64,000 nucleotides of DNA from a bacterium (GCA_021108215.1 JAIORK010000049.1:124001-188000), one strand, 5' to 3'. Numbered from the stretch's first letter, positions 45,623 to 55,251 are shown. The notes: a model not told the origin generated them from the sequence alone. Program-made: numbers and translations.

Positions 45623-46296
45623 GCGCCCCCCCGCATCCCCGGCGGGTAAGCGTCACTCTGATTTTTATGGAGCTCTTTTGACCCGTACATGCTGTCGAGA
45701 AGGTCCGATGCGGAAGTCGCCATCTCCGTATCAAACCGGGTAACCCGCCGCACAAAATAATTATACGCAATCACCGCAGGCACCGCTGTAAACAAGCCGC
45801 CGGCGGTTGCCACCAGTGCCTCGGCAATCCCGCTGGAAACCACCGATGCGCCGGCTGCCGAAGAATCCGCCAGCGCGGAAAATGCATTAATAATTCCCAG
45901 CACAGTCCCAAAAAGTCCTATAAACGGAGAAATGGAACCAATCGTGGCCAACAAAGAGAGCAGATGCTCCAAACGCAGAAGCTCCAATGCGCTTACCCGT
46001 TCCATGGCCTCGCGAGCCGAGAGCGCACCTCTGGCAAAATACCGCAGTCCCGTCTTCAAGGTGGCGGCAACCGGTCCAGGTGTCTCCTGGCATAAATCGC
46101 CTGCATCCACATGCTTATTGGATTGCACCATTTTTTTCACCTTCAGCATTAAATGTTCAACATCAATTTTGGCCATGTGATACCGAATTGCCCGTTCAAA
46201 AATGATGTACCAGGAAATCAGTGAAAAAATCATAAGGACAACCATGGTCCAGCCGCCCTTTGCCAGTAACTGCCAAAAAGTCAAATCTTGAAACAT
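45619..46296 (-). CDS. exbB: ExbB/TolQ/MotA family proton-channel subunit
   Basis: 225 residues. Three membrane helices are expected: one near residues 14-35 (WTMVVLMIFSLISWYIIFERA), and a pair in the MotA/TolQ domain (LLSLLATIGSISPFIGLFGTVLGIINAF about 110-140 and IAEALVATAGGLFTAVPAVIAYNYF about 158-182). The GLFGTVLGI and TAGGLFTAVPA motifs are hallmarks. Together with ExbD it makes the ion-driven motor complex. A strong ribosome site (AAGGAGG) lies 10 bases before the ATG. It is 60 bases after the beta-barrel gene and heads the exbB-exbD-tonB unit. Confidence 0.94.
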   Translation of the reverse strand: MFQDLTFWQLLAKGGWTMVVLMIFSLISWYIIFERAIRYHMAKIDVEHLMLKVKKMVQSNKHVDAGDLCQETPGPVAATLKTGLRYFARGALSAREAMERVSALELLRLEHLLSLLATIGSISPFIGLFGTVLGIINAFSALADSSAAGASVVSSGIAEALVATAGGLFTAVPAVIAYNYFVRRVTRFDTEMATSASDLLDSMYGSKELHKNQSDAYPPGMRGGA

Positions 46297-46356
46297 CGAG
46301 TGAAAGCCTCCTTGAGAAATTTTAGTTCATACTACAAATCTTTTGCAAACATCCAT

Positions 46357-48132
46357 CTAAAAACCAATTCTTACGCCGCACATGAAGCTAAACGTTCTTC
46401 CGGAATACCCTTTCCATTCTTCCCAGGTATATCCCAACATATTTTCCATCTTAAGATAAACATCCAGATAGTCCAAAAGTTGATAATCCGCATCCAAACC
46501 CAGTAAATGTGCAGCGCCTAACGCGGGTTGGGTTTCCGACGGATCTCCGTACCGTTCACCCAGATAATGATACATCAGCGTAAAATGAAGCTCTGAATAT
46601 GTCAACCGAAGTTCGGATTGACCTTCATGCCGGGGTGTATTGGGCATCAACAGACCGCCCGCTACATCGCTTTCCCGATACGTATAGCGAAACACCTGCG
46701 ATAGGGTCCGGCTGTAGTGCAGCTCCATCTGAGCCATCAAGCCTTCTTGCTTTCCATCGGATAGTTCAAGCCGTGCAAACAGCCCGTCACCATCGCCATC
46801 CAGCCAGACCGGAAAAGCCGTACTGTTTTTTCTAAACCAAGCCACATTGGTTGACAACAGGTCCCCAAAGCGCTGACGCCAGCCAACCTGATAATCATTT
46901 TGAACATGTTCCGCTTCCGGAAGACTAAAAAGTGCCTGACGCGGATGCTCGAAAGCCCATTCCTGTACCAAAGGCCATTGCAACCCGCCGTCTGCCAAAG
47001 CATAAAGTGTTGCGCCGATCGGAAGCACCAACGATGCTTTGCCGACAAGCTTCGAACTGTTTTTGGGGTTCACGCCATGAAATTCATCCATGCGGATGCC
47101 GGCTTCCAAATGAAGTGTTGATACAGGGCGAAACCGGAGATGGGCCGTGAGATGCTGTAAATATTCAGTTTCCCGCCACTGCTGCATCGTACTCTCCATC
47201 AGAGCTTCCTGGCTGATAATGGCGAGTTTAATCAGCAGGTTGATATCTTCTTTCATCAGCCCCTGAATATCCTGCTCGTATTCCGCGCCGATCTCGCCAA
47301 ACCGGCTGCGCACCACCGGACGCTTATCCGGCGCGATACCTTGCTCATAAAAATTTCCCAAACGGGTTTTTAATAAAATATTGGAACGCGGGTTGATTTC
47401 AAGTTCGGCATTAATTCGGGCACTTCCAAACGCTTGCTCCAGCCAGTCTCCCCACCCCTGGGCCAAACCCTCAGGCTGCCGATGGGTCTCCGCCTTGCCC
47501 CGCAATCCGGCAATCAATTTTAGACCGGAAAAAGTCCTGACACCTAATTCAAAATCCATATTCCCGCCCTGATCAAAAGGACGAATTCCAAAAACCGCCG
47601 GGTGGTCCCGGCTGAAATAATCCGCCCGCAATATCATATCCACGTGTTCAAATTCATAGCCTGCGATCACCTTGGCGTCCCCGAGCCGGCTTGTTCCGAT
47701 ACCCGCCTCCAAAAGAAAAAGATAGCTCTTGGCAGTCACGGTATCTGCTGCCGGTGCATCCTTGTCATCTTCCAACCCCGGCACAGTTACTTTGCCAAGA
47801 TCTGCCGGCATTTCTTTGGTTCCCAACATGGGATCCATCAGCAGGAGGTCTCTGCGTTCTGCGGTAACTCTATACTGGCGGTCACCTCTGACAACAATAT
47901 CCGGTAATTTCAAAGTAGGCCTGTTTTTGTCCGCACCTGCTTTGCCCCGGTCCGGTTCATTGGCGTCCGGCGCATCCAATTGCGCTCCCACTTTATCATG
48001 GTCTCCGGAAAGCTTGCCGCCGCGTTCTTCCGCAAAAACCGGTGTCTGCACGACAAAAAAAGACACGAAAAAAATGATCCAAACGGATTGTTTGATTACC
48101 GAGTATTCTGCTTGATTATCCCATACCATCAT
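46357..48132 (-). CDS. Outer-membrane beta-barrel protein, TonB-dependent-receptor-like
   Basis: 591 residues. After a hydrophobic export signal (IIFFVSFFVVQTPVFA) comes an acidic, low-complexity segment and LKLPDIVVRGDRQYRV, reminiscent of a TonB box. No plug domain (about 130 residues with a conserved PxRG-type core) is evident. Residues about 150-590 alternate polar and hydrophobic positions in strands with aromatic girdles, ending in FSFMCGVRIGF, a proper C-terminal phenylalanine barrel signature. So it looks like a barrel of the TonB-dependent class with a shortened N-terminus. Its ATG overlaps the stop of the large TPR gene by 4 bases (ATGA), and exbB follows 60 bases later. Ligand unknown. 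Confidence 0.78.
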   Translation of the reverse strand: MMVWDNQAEYSVIKQSVWIIFFVSFFVVQTPVFAEERGGKLSGDHDKVGAQLDAPDANEPDRGKAGADKNRPTLKLPDIVVRGDRQYRVTAERRDLLLMDPMLGTKEMPADLGKVTVPGLEDDKDAPAADTVTAKSYLFLLEAGIGTSRLGDAKVIAGYEFEHVDMILRADYFSRDHPAVFGIRPFDQGGNMDFELGVRTFSGLKLIAGLRGKAETHRQPEGLAQGWGDWLEQAFGSARINAELEINPRSNILLKTRLGNFYEQGIAPDKRPVVRSRFGEIGAEYEQDIQGLMKEDINLLIKLAIISQEALMESTMQQWRETEYLQHLTAHLRFRPVSTLHLEAGIRMDEFHGVNPKNSSKLVGKASLVLPIGATLYALADGGLQWPLVQEWAFEHPRQALFSLPEAEHVQNDYQVGWRQRFGDLLSTNVAWFRKNSTAFPVWLDGDGDGLFARLELSDGKQEGLMAQMELHYSRTLSQVFRYTYRESDVAGGLLMPNTPRHEGQSELRLTYSELHFTLMYHYLGERYGDPSETQPALGAAHLLGLDADYQLLDYLDVYLKMENMLGYTWEEWKGYSGRTFSFMCGVRIGF

Positions 48133-51100
48133 TCGTCCCTTTTCTTCCCATCAGGAGATGCGTTACCCGCCGGCGGTGCCGGAATGGATTCCAGTGTCGC
48201 GAGTTTTTCCTCAATTAACCGTATCCTGGCTTTAGCTGATTTTTTCCAGCGTTTATCATGACTAAACCGTGTGATGCGCTTATACGTACTGATCGCAGCG
48301 TCAAATCGCCCGGTCTTTTCATAGATTTCAGCCACCCGTGCCAGTGACGTCACCGACCAGCGCTGCACCGCAGGAAACCGGTCTGCGACCTTGGTATATT
48401 CATTAATTGCCGTATTATATTTTTTCCGTGTTTCGTAGATATCACCAATCCAGAACTGCGCCTCAGCGGCAAACTTGGCCGGAGCCGCATCCACAATTTT
48501 TTTATACTCTGCAACCGCATCGGAATAATGACGTCCATCCTGTAACGTGTAGGCAATATGCATTTGGGCTTTGAAAGCAAGGTCGGTTTGCGGATAAAAC
48601 TCCATAACTTCCTCATACGCCTCGCGTGCTTCCACATCCAGGCCGAGACGCTTATACGCCATGGCTTTATTAAACCTGGCATCTGCCGCCAATTTATTAT
48701 CCGGATGTTCTTCGACAAACAGATCATAGAGGTGTACTGCCTGATCATATTCCCGCACTTTGAAATAACAGGTCCCCATCCAAAATGCCGACTTCACCGC
48801 CAGTTCCCTTTCCGAATGATCGTTTTTGATTTTCCGGAAATACGCCAGTGCCTCATTGTAGCGGCGTTCCTTAAAATCACACCAGGCCAGCCAGTACAAA
48901 GAATTGACCACCAAGGAACTTTTGGGATACTCCAACAGCAGGGCTTTAAATTCCAGACGTGCCCGCTTATACTGCTTGCGATGATAATAGTGCTCGCCAA
49001 TCCGGTACTTCACATCCGCTGAAAGCGGACTGTGCGGATATTTCTTCACAAATCGACGCGATGCCTCAATCGCTTTTTTATGCTCTCCCAATTGATAATA
49101 GGACCATTGAATCCCATACAGGGCATCCGGCACCAAAGGATCTGAAGAATATTTATTCACAAAAGCCTTATACTGAGTTATGGCCTTTTTATATTTTTTG
49201 TCATTATAATAACTAATCCCGACGCGTAAGTAAGCATCGGTCGCAAGATGGCTCTTGGGGTATTTTTCCTGCATGGCCGCAAAAAGTTTTCGCGACTCCG
49301 CAAAAAATCCTTGTCTGAATTTCGCCCACCCCGTCCAGTAGAGCGCCTCCCCGGCCAGCGCATGTTGGGACTGCTCTGCTTGCAAGCGTTCCCACCGAGC
49401 AATCGCCCGCGAAAATTTCTCCATTCGGTAAGCACTCCACCCACTTTGAAAAAGCGCTTCATTATATTCCACTTTTCCCGGATAGCGGCTGATGACGCGC
49501 GTATAATATTCATCCGCTTTTTCATAGGCTTTGCGATTAAAGGCAATATCACCCAAACGCATCAGGGCATCCGCCTGGACCGGTCCTGCCGGATAAAGCA
49601 AAATAATGCTTTTGTAAACCGGCTCTGCTTGCGCATACTCTTCCGCACGAAAATGAGTCCAGGCAATCCCGGATTGGGCAAGTGCCGCTTCCCGCCCCAG
49701 AGGATACTCCTGCAAAACCTTGGAATATTGATTACGGGCTTTTACGTCCTTTTGCAGTTTAAAATAGACATCTCCCAGACGCAGACAGGCCTCAGATACA
49801 ATGGCATGGCCCGGAAACCCGGCAATCACGCGCTCGAATTCATCTCCGGCGTTTTCATAGCGCCCCAAAGCAAATTCACTCCACCCCGCCCAAAACATCG
49901 CCAGCGGCGCCCAAACCGACCGGGGATAATGATGATAGACATCCTGATAGACTTTGGAAGATGAATCAAAGCGTTCCATTTTATAGAATGCATTGGCCAT
50001 CAGATACAGTCCCTGTGCGGCAAGTTCTCCACTCGGTTGGGTCGTCATCATTCTTTGAAACAAATTGATGGCAGGATTATATTTTTTCTGCTGCACCCGG
50101 CACCATCCGGCAGTATACAGTGCACGCGGGACCACGGTATTGCCCGGATAGCGAACCGCCACACTTATAAATTGTCTGACCGCCTCATCATATTTTTCCT
50201 GCTTGGCCAGTGCCATGCCCAAACGCAGATTGGCCAAAGGCGCAACCGCATGCTTGGGTTGTTTTTCCAACAATTGGCGCAGCGTCGCTTCCGCTTTTTC
50301 AGGTTGCTGATTAAGTAATTGCGCAACCGCGCTTCCATACCAGGCATACACAAACAGTGTTCGTTCCGGAAATTGCCGCATGCATTGGCGGTAACTCTCC
50401 CGGGCCGCTTTATATTTCCCCAGCGCGGCAAACGATTCCGCCCGGTAGTACAACGCCTGACAGCGCAACGTAATTGGCTGATCCTCGGTCACCAGCTGTG
50501 CAAAGCTCTTTTCAGCCATCCGGTAGTGTGCCTGACCTGCCGCGGTAGCGGTGGCGCCGGCGGCTTCAATCCGTGCTATTTCATAATGCGTCCAACCTTG
50601 CGAATAAATGGCATACGGCATCAAACGATGTTCCGGAAATTTGTTTCGAAATACGGCAAAATCCAGTGCTGCTTTTTCGAGTTGTTTGCTGCGATACCTC
50701 GCCTCAGCCAGCCAGTAATGCGCTTCGGCGGAAAGATAATTGGAAGGAAATTCCTTGAGAAAGATTTCCAGTTCATACACGGCTTCATGATGCCGTCCCA
50801 GTTCAATTTTACATCTGGCCAGGCGATACCGGGCTTCATCCCGGTATTGACTCAGGGTGTAGTATTCCAACACGCGCTGAAAACCAATCTCCGCGCGGTA
50901 AAATCCCCCCTCCTTATACCAGCTTTCCGCCAAAAGGTACTGCACATCACCGGCGCGCGGATGCTGGGGATAGCGCTCTAAAAAAGAATTAAACTGTGAA
51001 CGCGCCAACTGAAAAGTACGGCTCTGAAATAATTTCACCGCAAAAGAAAAATGCTGTTCCGCCGGCATCATGGCAGACACCAAGGCCGGCCAGGCAAGCA

Positions 51101-51149
51101 TTGCAACGAGGAGCACCAGGAGGCAGCGCAGACGCTGTTTAAAAGTCAT
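48129..51149 (-). CDS. Large exported TPR-repeat protein
   Basis: 1006 residues: signal peptide (LLVLLVAMLAWPALVSA) then some two dozen tetratricopeptide-type repeats filling the rest, with motifs such as YPQHPRAGDVQYLLAESWYK and YDQAVHLYDLFVEEHPDNKL, the BamD/YbgF/CpoB flavour with YP at the turn. No catalytic domain is visible. The ATG at 51149 is used because the signal peptide starts there; in-frame starts further up would overlap the antiporter gene. It is coupled to the beta-barrel gene by a 4-base overlap, so it probably forms a periplasmic scaffold joining the barrel to ExbBD/TonB. A similar TPR-barrel-ExbBD pairing is not something I recognise as a named system. Confidence 0.88.
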   Translation of the reverse strand: MTFKQRLRCLLVLLVAMLAWPALVSAMMPAEQHFSFAVKLFQSRTFQLARSQFNSFLERYPQHPRAGDVQYLLAESWYKEGGFYRAEIGFQRVLEYYTLSQYRDEARYRLARCKIELGRHHEAVYELEIFLKEFPSNYLSAEAHYWLAEARYRSKQLEKAALDFAVFRNKFPEHRLMPYAIYSQGWTHYEIARIEAAGATATAAGQAHYRMAEKSFAQLVTEDQPITLRCQALYYRAESFAALGKYKAARESYRQCMRQFPERTLFVYAWYGSAVAQLLNQQPEKAEATLRQLLEKQPKHAVAPLANLRLGMALAKQEKYDEAVRQFISVAVRYPGNTVVPRALYTAGWCRVQQKKYNPAINLFQRMMTTQPSGELAAQGLYLMANAFYKMERFDSSSKVYQDVYHHYPRSVWAPLAMFWAGWSEFALGRYENAGDEFERVIAGFPGHAIVSEACLRLGDVYFKLQKDVKARNQYSKVLQEYPLGREAALAQSGIAWTHFRAEEYAQAEPVYKSIILLYPAGPVQADALMRLGDIAFNRKAYEKADEYYTRVISRYPGKVEYNEALFQSGWSAYRMEKFSRAIARWERLQAEQSQHALAGEALYWTGWAKFRQGFFAESRKLFAAMQEKYPKSHLATDAYLRVGISYYNDKKYKKAITQYKAFVNKYSSDPLVPDALYGIQWSYYQLGEHKKAIEASRRFVKKYPHSPLSADVKYRIGEHYYHRKQYKRARLEFKALLLEYPKSSLVVNSLYWLAWCDFKERRYNEALAYFRKIKNDHSERELAVKSAFWMGTCYFKVREYDQAVHLYDLFVEEHPDNKLAADARFNKAMAYKRLGLDVEAREAYEEVMEFYPQTDLAFKAQMHIAYTLQDGRHYSDAVAEYKKIVDAAPAKFAAEAQFWIGDIYETRKKYNTAINEYTKVADRFPAVQRWSVTSLARVAEIYEKTGRFDAAISTYKRITRFSHDKRWKKSAKARIRLIEEKLATLESIPAPPAGNASPDGKKRDE

Positions 51150-51201
51150 GAAAATAATCCCATTTTCGTTTTTTACACCCATCCCCGTGACGCGAACGTT
51201 C

Positions 51202-52374
51202 TTAGCGCGCTTGCTGTGCTTTAAGCTTTTTTCCAACCGCCCATTTCATCAAAGGCGGCATCAGCAAGGTTGTTGCCATACACATGGCCACAATAATCGC
51301 ATAAACATCCTGAGAAAACAGATTCATCTTGGCGCCGATGGAGGCAATAATCAGTCCAACTTCACCTCGCGGCACCATACCAATACCAATAATCATGCTC
51401 GAATGAATCCCGTCTTTGAACACGGCGGCGCCGCAACCGATCAGTTTGGTCGCAATCGCCATCAGGGTGACAATCACAGCCGTGGTGATAATAGAGACGG
51501 AACCAAAAAGGAAAACATTAACCTGTGACCCCATTACCACGAAAAAGATCGGAACAAATAAATCCGCCATAGGTTCCATTTTCTTCTCCAATTCATATTC
51601 TTCCCTGATTTCAGCAAAAATCATTCCTGCCAAAAACGCCCCGATAATTGCGGCCAAACCGATCATTTGCGCCAGCGCGGCCAGCCCAAAACATACCACA
51701 AGGGGAATAATAAAAGACATATTGCGGGTTTTCATTTTTTTGACCGGATGGAATATCTTATTCACCAGCCATGTACCAAGTACCAAAACAACCACCACAA
51801 ATGCGACTGCCATAAAAGAAATTTTAATTAAGGCCCCCAGGGAAAACTCACCCTTACCGAGACCGGCCACAACTGCCAGCACAATCATGCCCAGAACATC
51901 ATCAATCACGGCGGCACCTAAAATAATCCTGCTCTCGGTGGTTTTTAAAAATTTAAGATCCGCCAGTACACGGGCCGTGATCCCCACTGAGGTCGCCACC
52001 ATGGCGGCCCCCAAAAACAGCGCCGTTTTATAATCATGGTTCAATGCGGCAAAATATGCATACCCGGCCATAAACGGCAGTACCACGCCCATTAAAGCGA
52101 CCAAAGCCGACTTCTTTCCTACTTTGAGCATCTCGGATAATTTGGTTTCCAACCCGACTTGGAACAGGAGAAAAATCACGGCCAATTCAGAAATAATCAT
52201 GAGAATTTCGCCTTCATGAATCCATCCCAGCGCATGCGGGCCGATCAGCATACCCACCATGAGTTCACCCACAACGGCGGGCTGCTTAATCTTCTCAAAT
52301 ATTTCCCCCACCAGCTTGGCAGCCACAATAATAATAAACAATTCCAACAATATTTTCACCAAGGCATCATGCAT
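51202..52374 (-). CDS. CPA2-family cation/proton antiporter (NapA/KefB-type)
   Basis: 390 residues with about 12-13 membrane helices. The ion-binding aspartate pair is in AAVIDDVLGMIVLAVVAG (about 153-170); two acidic residues in a row mark an electrogenic Na+/H+ exchanger like NapA and NhaA. The unwound helix partner is VATSVGITARVL. There is no C-terminal nucleotide-binding (KTN/TrkA) domain, so it is not a complete KefB/KefC. A ribosome site AAGGAGA precedes the ATG. It stands upstream of the TPR gene with 52 bases between them; a functional link through ion gradients and ExbBD is possible but unproven. Confidence 0.92.
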   Translation of the reverse strand: MHDALVKILLELFIIIVAAKLVGEIFEKIKQPAVVGELMVGMLIGPHALGWIHEGEILMIISELAVIFLLFQVGLETKLSEMLKVGKKSALVALMGVVLPFMAGYAYFAALNHDYKTALFLGAAMVATSVGITARVLADLKFLKTTESRIILGAAVIDDVLGMIVLAVVAGLGKGEFSLGALIKISFMAVAFVVVVLVLGTWLVNKIFHPVKKMKTRNMSFIIPLVVCFGLAALAQMIGLAAIIGAFLAGMIFAEIREEYELEKKMEPMADLFVPIFFVVMGSQVNVFLFGSVSIITTAVIVTLMAIATKLIGCGAAVFKDGIHSSMIIGIGMVPRGEVGLIIASIGAKMNLFSQDVYAIIVAMCMATTLLMPPLMKWAVGKKLKAQQAR

Positions 52375-52493
52375 TATTTTTTCTCCTTATTTTCAAATAC
52401 AATATCGTCAACGCTGTTACTTAAATAGTTGTCATCCCTCGAGCTGTCTTAGGTATTCAGAATAATCATGACTGGATCGTTTTGAGTGACATA

Positions 52494-53321
52494 TTAATGC
52501 GCCGCACCGGATGTCTTAATCCTGGAAACGTTTTGTGAAAGCCAGGTCAGGAAACGGCTGACCTCCGCCCGGTTTTTCAATTGATAACCCGCCTTGGATC
52601 GGGCAGCGCGCGCGGTACCGCCCATGACAATGCCCATGCCCTCCCGACCCATTTGAGAAAAAATTTCTTCATCATTTTCATCCGCACCCATATACATAAC
52701 AAACGGCCGGCGCCGCGGTGAAGAAAATTTATTCCATATAAACATCACTGCCCGGTTCTTGCCCCACCCCAGACGAGGACGCATAATCAATTCATGTCTT
52801 GCTTCATAGAGTGTAAAAGAATCCATCACCGGCGTCCATACCTGTTCTAAGAGCAGCCGGGTTTTTCTCTGAATAGGTGGTTTTGCCTTGGCAATATTCA
52901 CCGAGAGTGAGTAAATCCGGTTATCCATGATGACTCCCGGCAACGCTTTCAAATCACCCTCTAATTTTTTTATCAGCGGAGTTAATTCCTGACGTACCCG
53001 TTTGGCTTCGCCATGGACCACATTAAGATCCGGTCCCGCTATCTCCATACCATTATTTGCTAAAAAATAAATCCCGGAAAAACCAACCATTTTTTTCAAA
53101 TCTTGCTGAGAACGGTTGCTGACAACCGCCAGCGTGAGCGCATTTTTTTCCGAAAGCTCGCGCAATTGTTCGCGGTCCTCCGGTTCGAGCGCCATGGGCG
53201 CACCGACCGCACTGGCTGGAATTAAAATACTGTCATAATCAATAAACAATAACAAGCGGGTGGCTGCTTCCAGACGGTGTTTAAGAATTTCCAAAGTTGC
53301 CTTATTGATAAGTGCCTTCAT
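52494..53321 (-). CDS. HAD-type phosphatase, trehalose-6-phosphatase-like
   Basis: 275 residues with the OtsB layout: motif I LLFIDYDSILIPA (about 23-35), motif II VVSNRSQQDL (about 67), the cap region with IYFLANNGMEIAGPD, and motif IV YMGADENDEEIF (about 225). In typical OtsB motif I reads DYDGTL; here the GT is SI, so the aspartate pair is kept but the following residues are changed. No otsA (trehalose-phosphate synthase) is near. So the substrate may be trehalose-6-phosphate or another sugar phosphate. The ATG at 53321 has CAGGAG upstream; an in-frame start 21 codons earlier runs into the palindromic repeat and is rejected. Confidence 0.8.
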   Translation of the reverse strand: MKALINKATLEILKHRLEAATRLLLFIDYDSILIPASAVGAPMALEPEDREQLRELSEKNALTLAVVSNRSQQDLKKMVGFSGIYFLANNGMEIAGPDLNVVHGEAKRVRQELTPLIKKLEGDLKALPGVIMDNRIYSLSVNIAKAKPPIQRKTRLLLEQVWTPVMDSFTLYEARHELIMRPRLGWGKNRAVMFIWNKFSSPRRRPFVMYMGADENDEEIFSQMGREGMGIVMGGTARAARSKAGYQLKNRAEVSRFLTWLSQNVSRIKTSGAAH

Positions 53322-53358
53322 GGTGCTCCTGAACCTTCGTATTTTATTACTAAATGAT

Positions 53359-53547
53359 TCTACTGCAAAACTCAAAAAAGTCATTGCAAGCAGTTTGCCC
53401 CGCGTATGCGGGGTGCCCGCGACAATCTAATTTTATTCTTATAAAATCAAGATTGCGACCACAGGGAGTCCCGGACGATTTCCCAACTGGTCGGGACTTC
53501 GTCGCTACCGCTCCTCGCAAGGACAGCAACCAGAGTTTTGCAGTAGA
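53359..53547. repeat. 189-bp palindromic element with 15-bp terminal inverted repeats
   Basis: Ends are the perfect inverted pair TCTACTGCAAAACTC (53359-53373) and GAGTTTTGCAGTAGA (53533-53547). Inside, GTCATTGCAAG faces CTCGCAAGGAC, and a central AT-rich segment starting CAATCTAATTTTAT faces ATAAAATCAAGATTG. The whole could fold into one long hairpin. It has no open frame, and looks like a MITE or the GTCATTGCGAGG-type repeats scattered through many genomes. It shares TTGCCCCGCGTATGCGGGG (53395-53413) with dispersed repeat copy A. It lies between the exonuclease and phosphatase genes. Confidence 0.75.
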
Positions 53548-53597
53548 AATATTAAATTACCATAAAACCCCAAAAATTTAAAGGTTTTTTCATCTTC

Positions 53598-54104
53598 TCA
53601 CAAATTGACACTCTTGGCCACGGCATCCAGTTGACTTAATTTTTGGTCAACTTTTTCTAAAAATTCAACATCTTCCCGATTGTAATGCAGCAACAAATCA
53701 AGTGCCGGTTGATCCTGCTTTTCAATCCAGGCAGCCCACAAGGACATGGCCTGCATCCCATCCACACCCTCGGTTTCCCGCACAAATCCCAATTGCCGTT
53801 CAACCGACTTCAATCCGCCTTTTAAACGATGTTTCCAGCAGCGAAACATAATATCTTCATGCCGGTAGAGTGATTTTAAGTCCAGACCCAAGCGGCGTTT
53901 AATCACCGGCAAGTCAAACCGGTCGCCATTGTAGGTTTTAATGACCCCTACCTCAGCTACAATTTCCAAAACATTGGCAGATGTCACTTCACTGCCAACC
54001 AACTGCCGGGTGCCTTCTCCAGGGACATAGACACCCACAATGGTAATGCTGCCCTGATAGGATGTCTCGATATCCAGATACCCTATTTTCACCTGTCCCG
54101 CCAT
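53598..54104 (-). CDS. RNase H-fold exonuclease (YprB-like)
   Basis: 168 residues of the DnaQ-like 3'-5' exonuclease class. Exo I is GYLDIETS (Asp and Glu about 10-12), Exo II KTYNGDRFDLPVIKRRL (about 55-72), and Exo III-like LLHYNREDVEFL (about 140-150). These match the short predicted nucleases called YprB/RNase_H_2. Substrate unknown. The ATG has AAAGGA about 11 bases ahead. It follows the AAA ATPase by 28 bases, in one transcription unit from the promoter at 55281-55309. Confidence 0.87.
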   Translation of the reverse strand: MAGQVKIGYLDIETSYQGSITIVGVYVPGEGTRQLVGSEVTSANVLEIVAEVGVIKTYNGDRFDLPVIKRRLGLDLKSLYRHEDIMFRCWKHRLKGGLKSVERQLGFVRETEGVDGMQAMSLWAAWIEKQDQPALDLLLHYNREDVEFLEKVDQKLSQLDAVAKSVNL

Positions 54105-54132
54105 AGTTCTTAATTCCTTTTCCCGGTTGCCG

Positions 54133-55251
54133 TTAGATCATACGGCGGGTAATCCAGCGCTGAAAAAACATATCCTGAACAATATACTGATCACCCTGAC
54201 GATCAATCACCTGCCTGATTAACAGACGGTTCAAAGATTTTTGCACTGTTGAAAAACTGCCCAATCCAAACCGCGCCACAAAATCCTGCGAAAATATTTT
54301 CTGACCGCCGCCTTGACAAATGGCGGCAATGAGATTTTTCTGATGAAGTGAAAGATCGGACCAGATATTTGAATAGTATTCCGCATTGACCTCTAAAATC
54401 GCCTCAATGGCTTGGGCCAAATTTTTATTGGTAATAATCTTGCCGCTATGTCCCTGGTTCCATAATTGACGGCATACCAGTTGGGTATAATTTGGATGTC
54501 CGCCTGACACTTCCAGAATTTCATCAATGATGCCTTCAACAATTCTAAAGCCGGTATTTTCAAAGCGGGTTTTAATGTAAGCTTTCATATACCGTTCTTC
54601 GATTTTCTCCAGAGTCAGGTAACCAAATGCTTTCAATTCCTCTTTTTTAGCGGGTTTTAAGCTCAGCAAGAGATATCCCACACCCTCATGCTCAGCAGCA
54701 ATTTCCCGTAAACGACGCCGAAACTTCTCACTCAAATTCCCCCCCGCAGTGACCTCATCAAAACAAACCACACAGGGACGTTTTTTATAATTCACCGTAT
54801 ACTGCGCAAGCTCCAAAACCGAATTGGCAATACTCTCAATATCCCCGCCCTCTTCCAGATCAAGAATCAACTCATCATTTTCTTCCAGTTTCAACGGCAA
54901 GTTCTGTTTAATCGCGGGGTCCAATTCCTGGATAAAAGTTCGCAACTCTTTGGGTTGACGGAATGCGGCGCGCAACAACTCTGCTAAATATATTTCAATA
55001 AAGCGGGACGGTGAATACGCTCTTTCCAAATCAACATAAACCGTTATCACACCGCGATGTTCCATTTCACTGAGCGCCTTGCGCGCCAAGGACGACTTGC
55101 CATACTGAGGCGGTCCATAGACGATAACATTCTTTAAACCCGACAATTCTGAAATAAGATATTCCCGCTCACGATAACGATCTGTAAAAAAATCTCCGGT
55201 TACCGATTCGCCATATCGAAAAGGATTGCGATTCACTGTCTCAGCTCCCAT
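54133..55251 (-). CDS. AAA ATPase with C-terminal winged helix (STAND/archaeal-type)
   Basis: 372 residues. Near the N-terminus NPFRYGESVTGDFFTDR leads to Walker A GPPQYGKSS (about 45-53), then Walker B VVCFDEV (about 168), a sensor LLLSLKP, and a C-terminal helical and winged-helix part (LSLHQKNLIAAICQGGG, FSTVQKSLNRLLIRQVI). This is the family of ATPases common in archaea and uncultured bacteria, distantly related to Cdc6/ORC and STAND NTPases. The physiological role is unknown; no toxin or nuclease fusion is attached. The upstream promoter gives a leader of only about 24 bases. Confidence 0.82.
   Translation of the reverse strand: MGAETVNRNPFRYGESVTGDFFTDRYREREYLISELSGLKNVIVYGPPQYGKSSLARKALSEMEHRGVITVYVDLERAYSPSRFIEIYLAELLRAAFRQPKELRTFIQELDPAIKQNLPLKLEENDELILDLEEGGDIESIANSVLELAQYTVNYKKRPCVVCFDEVTAGGNLSEKFRRRLREIAAEHEGVGYLLLSLKPAKKEELKAFGYLTLEKIEERYMKAYIKTRFENTGFRIVEGIIDEILEVSGGHPNYTQLVCRQLWNQGHSGKIITNKNLAQAIEAILEVNAEYYSNIWSDLSLHQKNLIAAICQGGGQKIFSQDFVARFGLGSFSTVQKSLNRLLIRQVIDRQGDQYIVQDMFFQRWITRRMI

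Noticed and set aside
48129..51149. Tandem repeats possibly forming a CRISPR or DNA repeat array
   Set aside because: The repetition is at the protein level (TPR motifs) with differing codons; there are no identical direct repeats with spacers.
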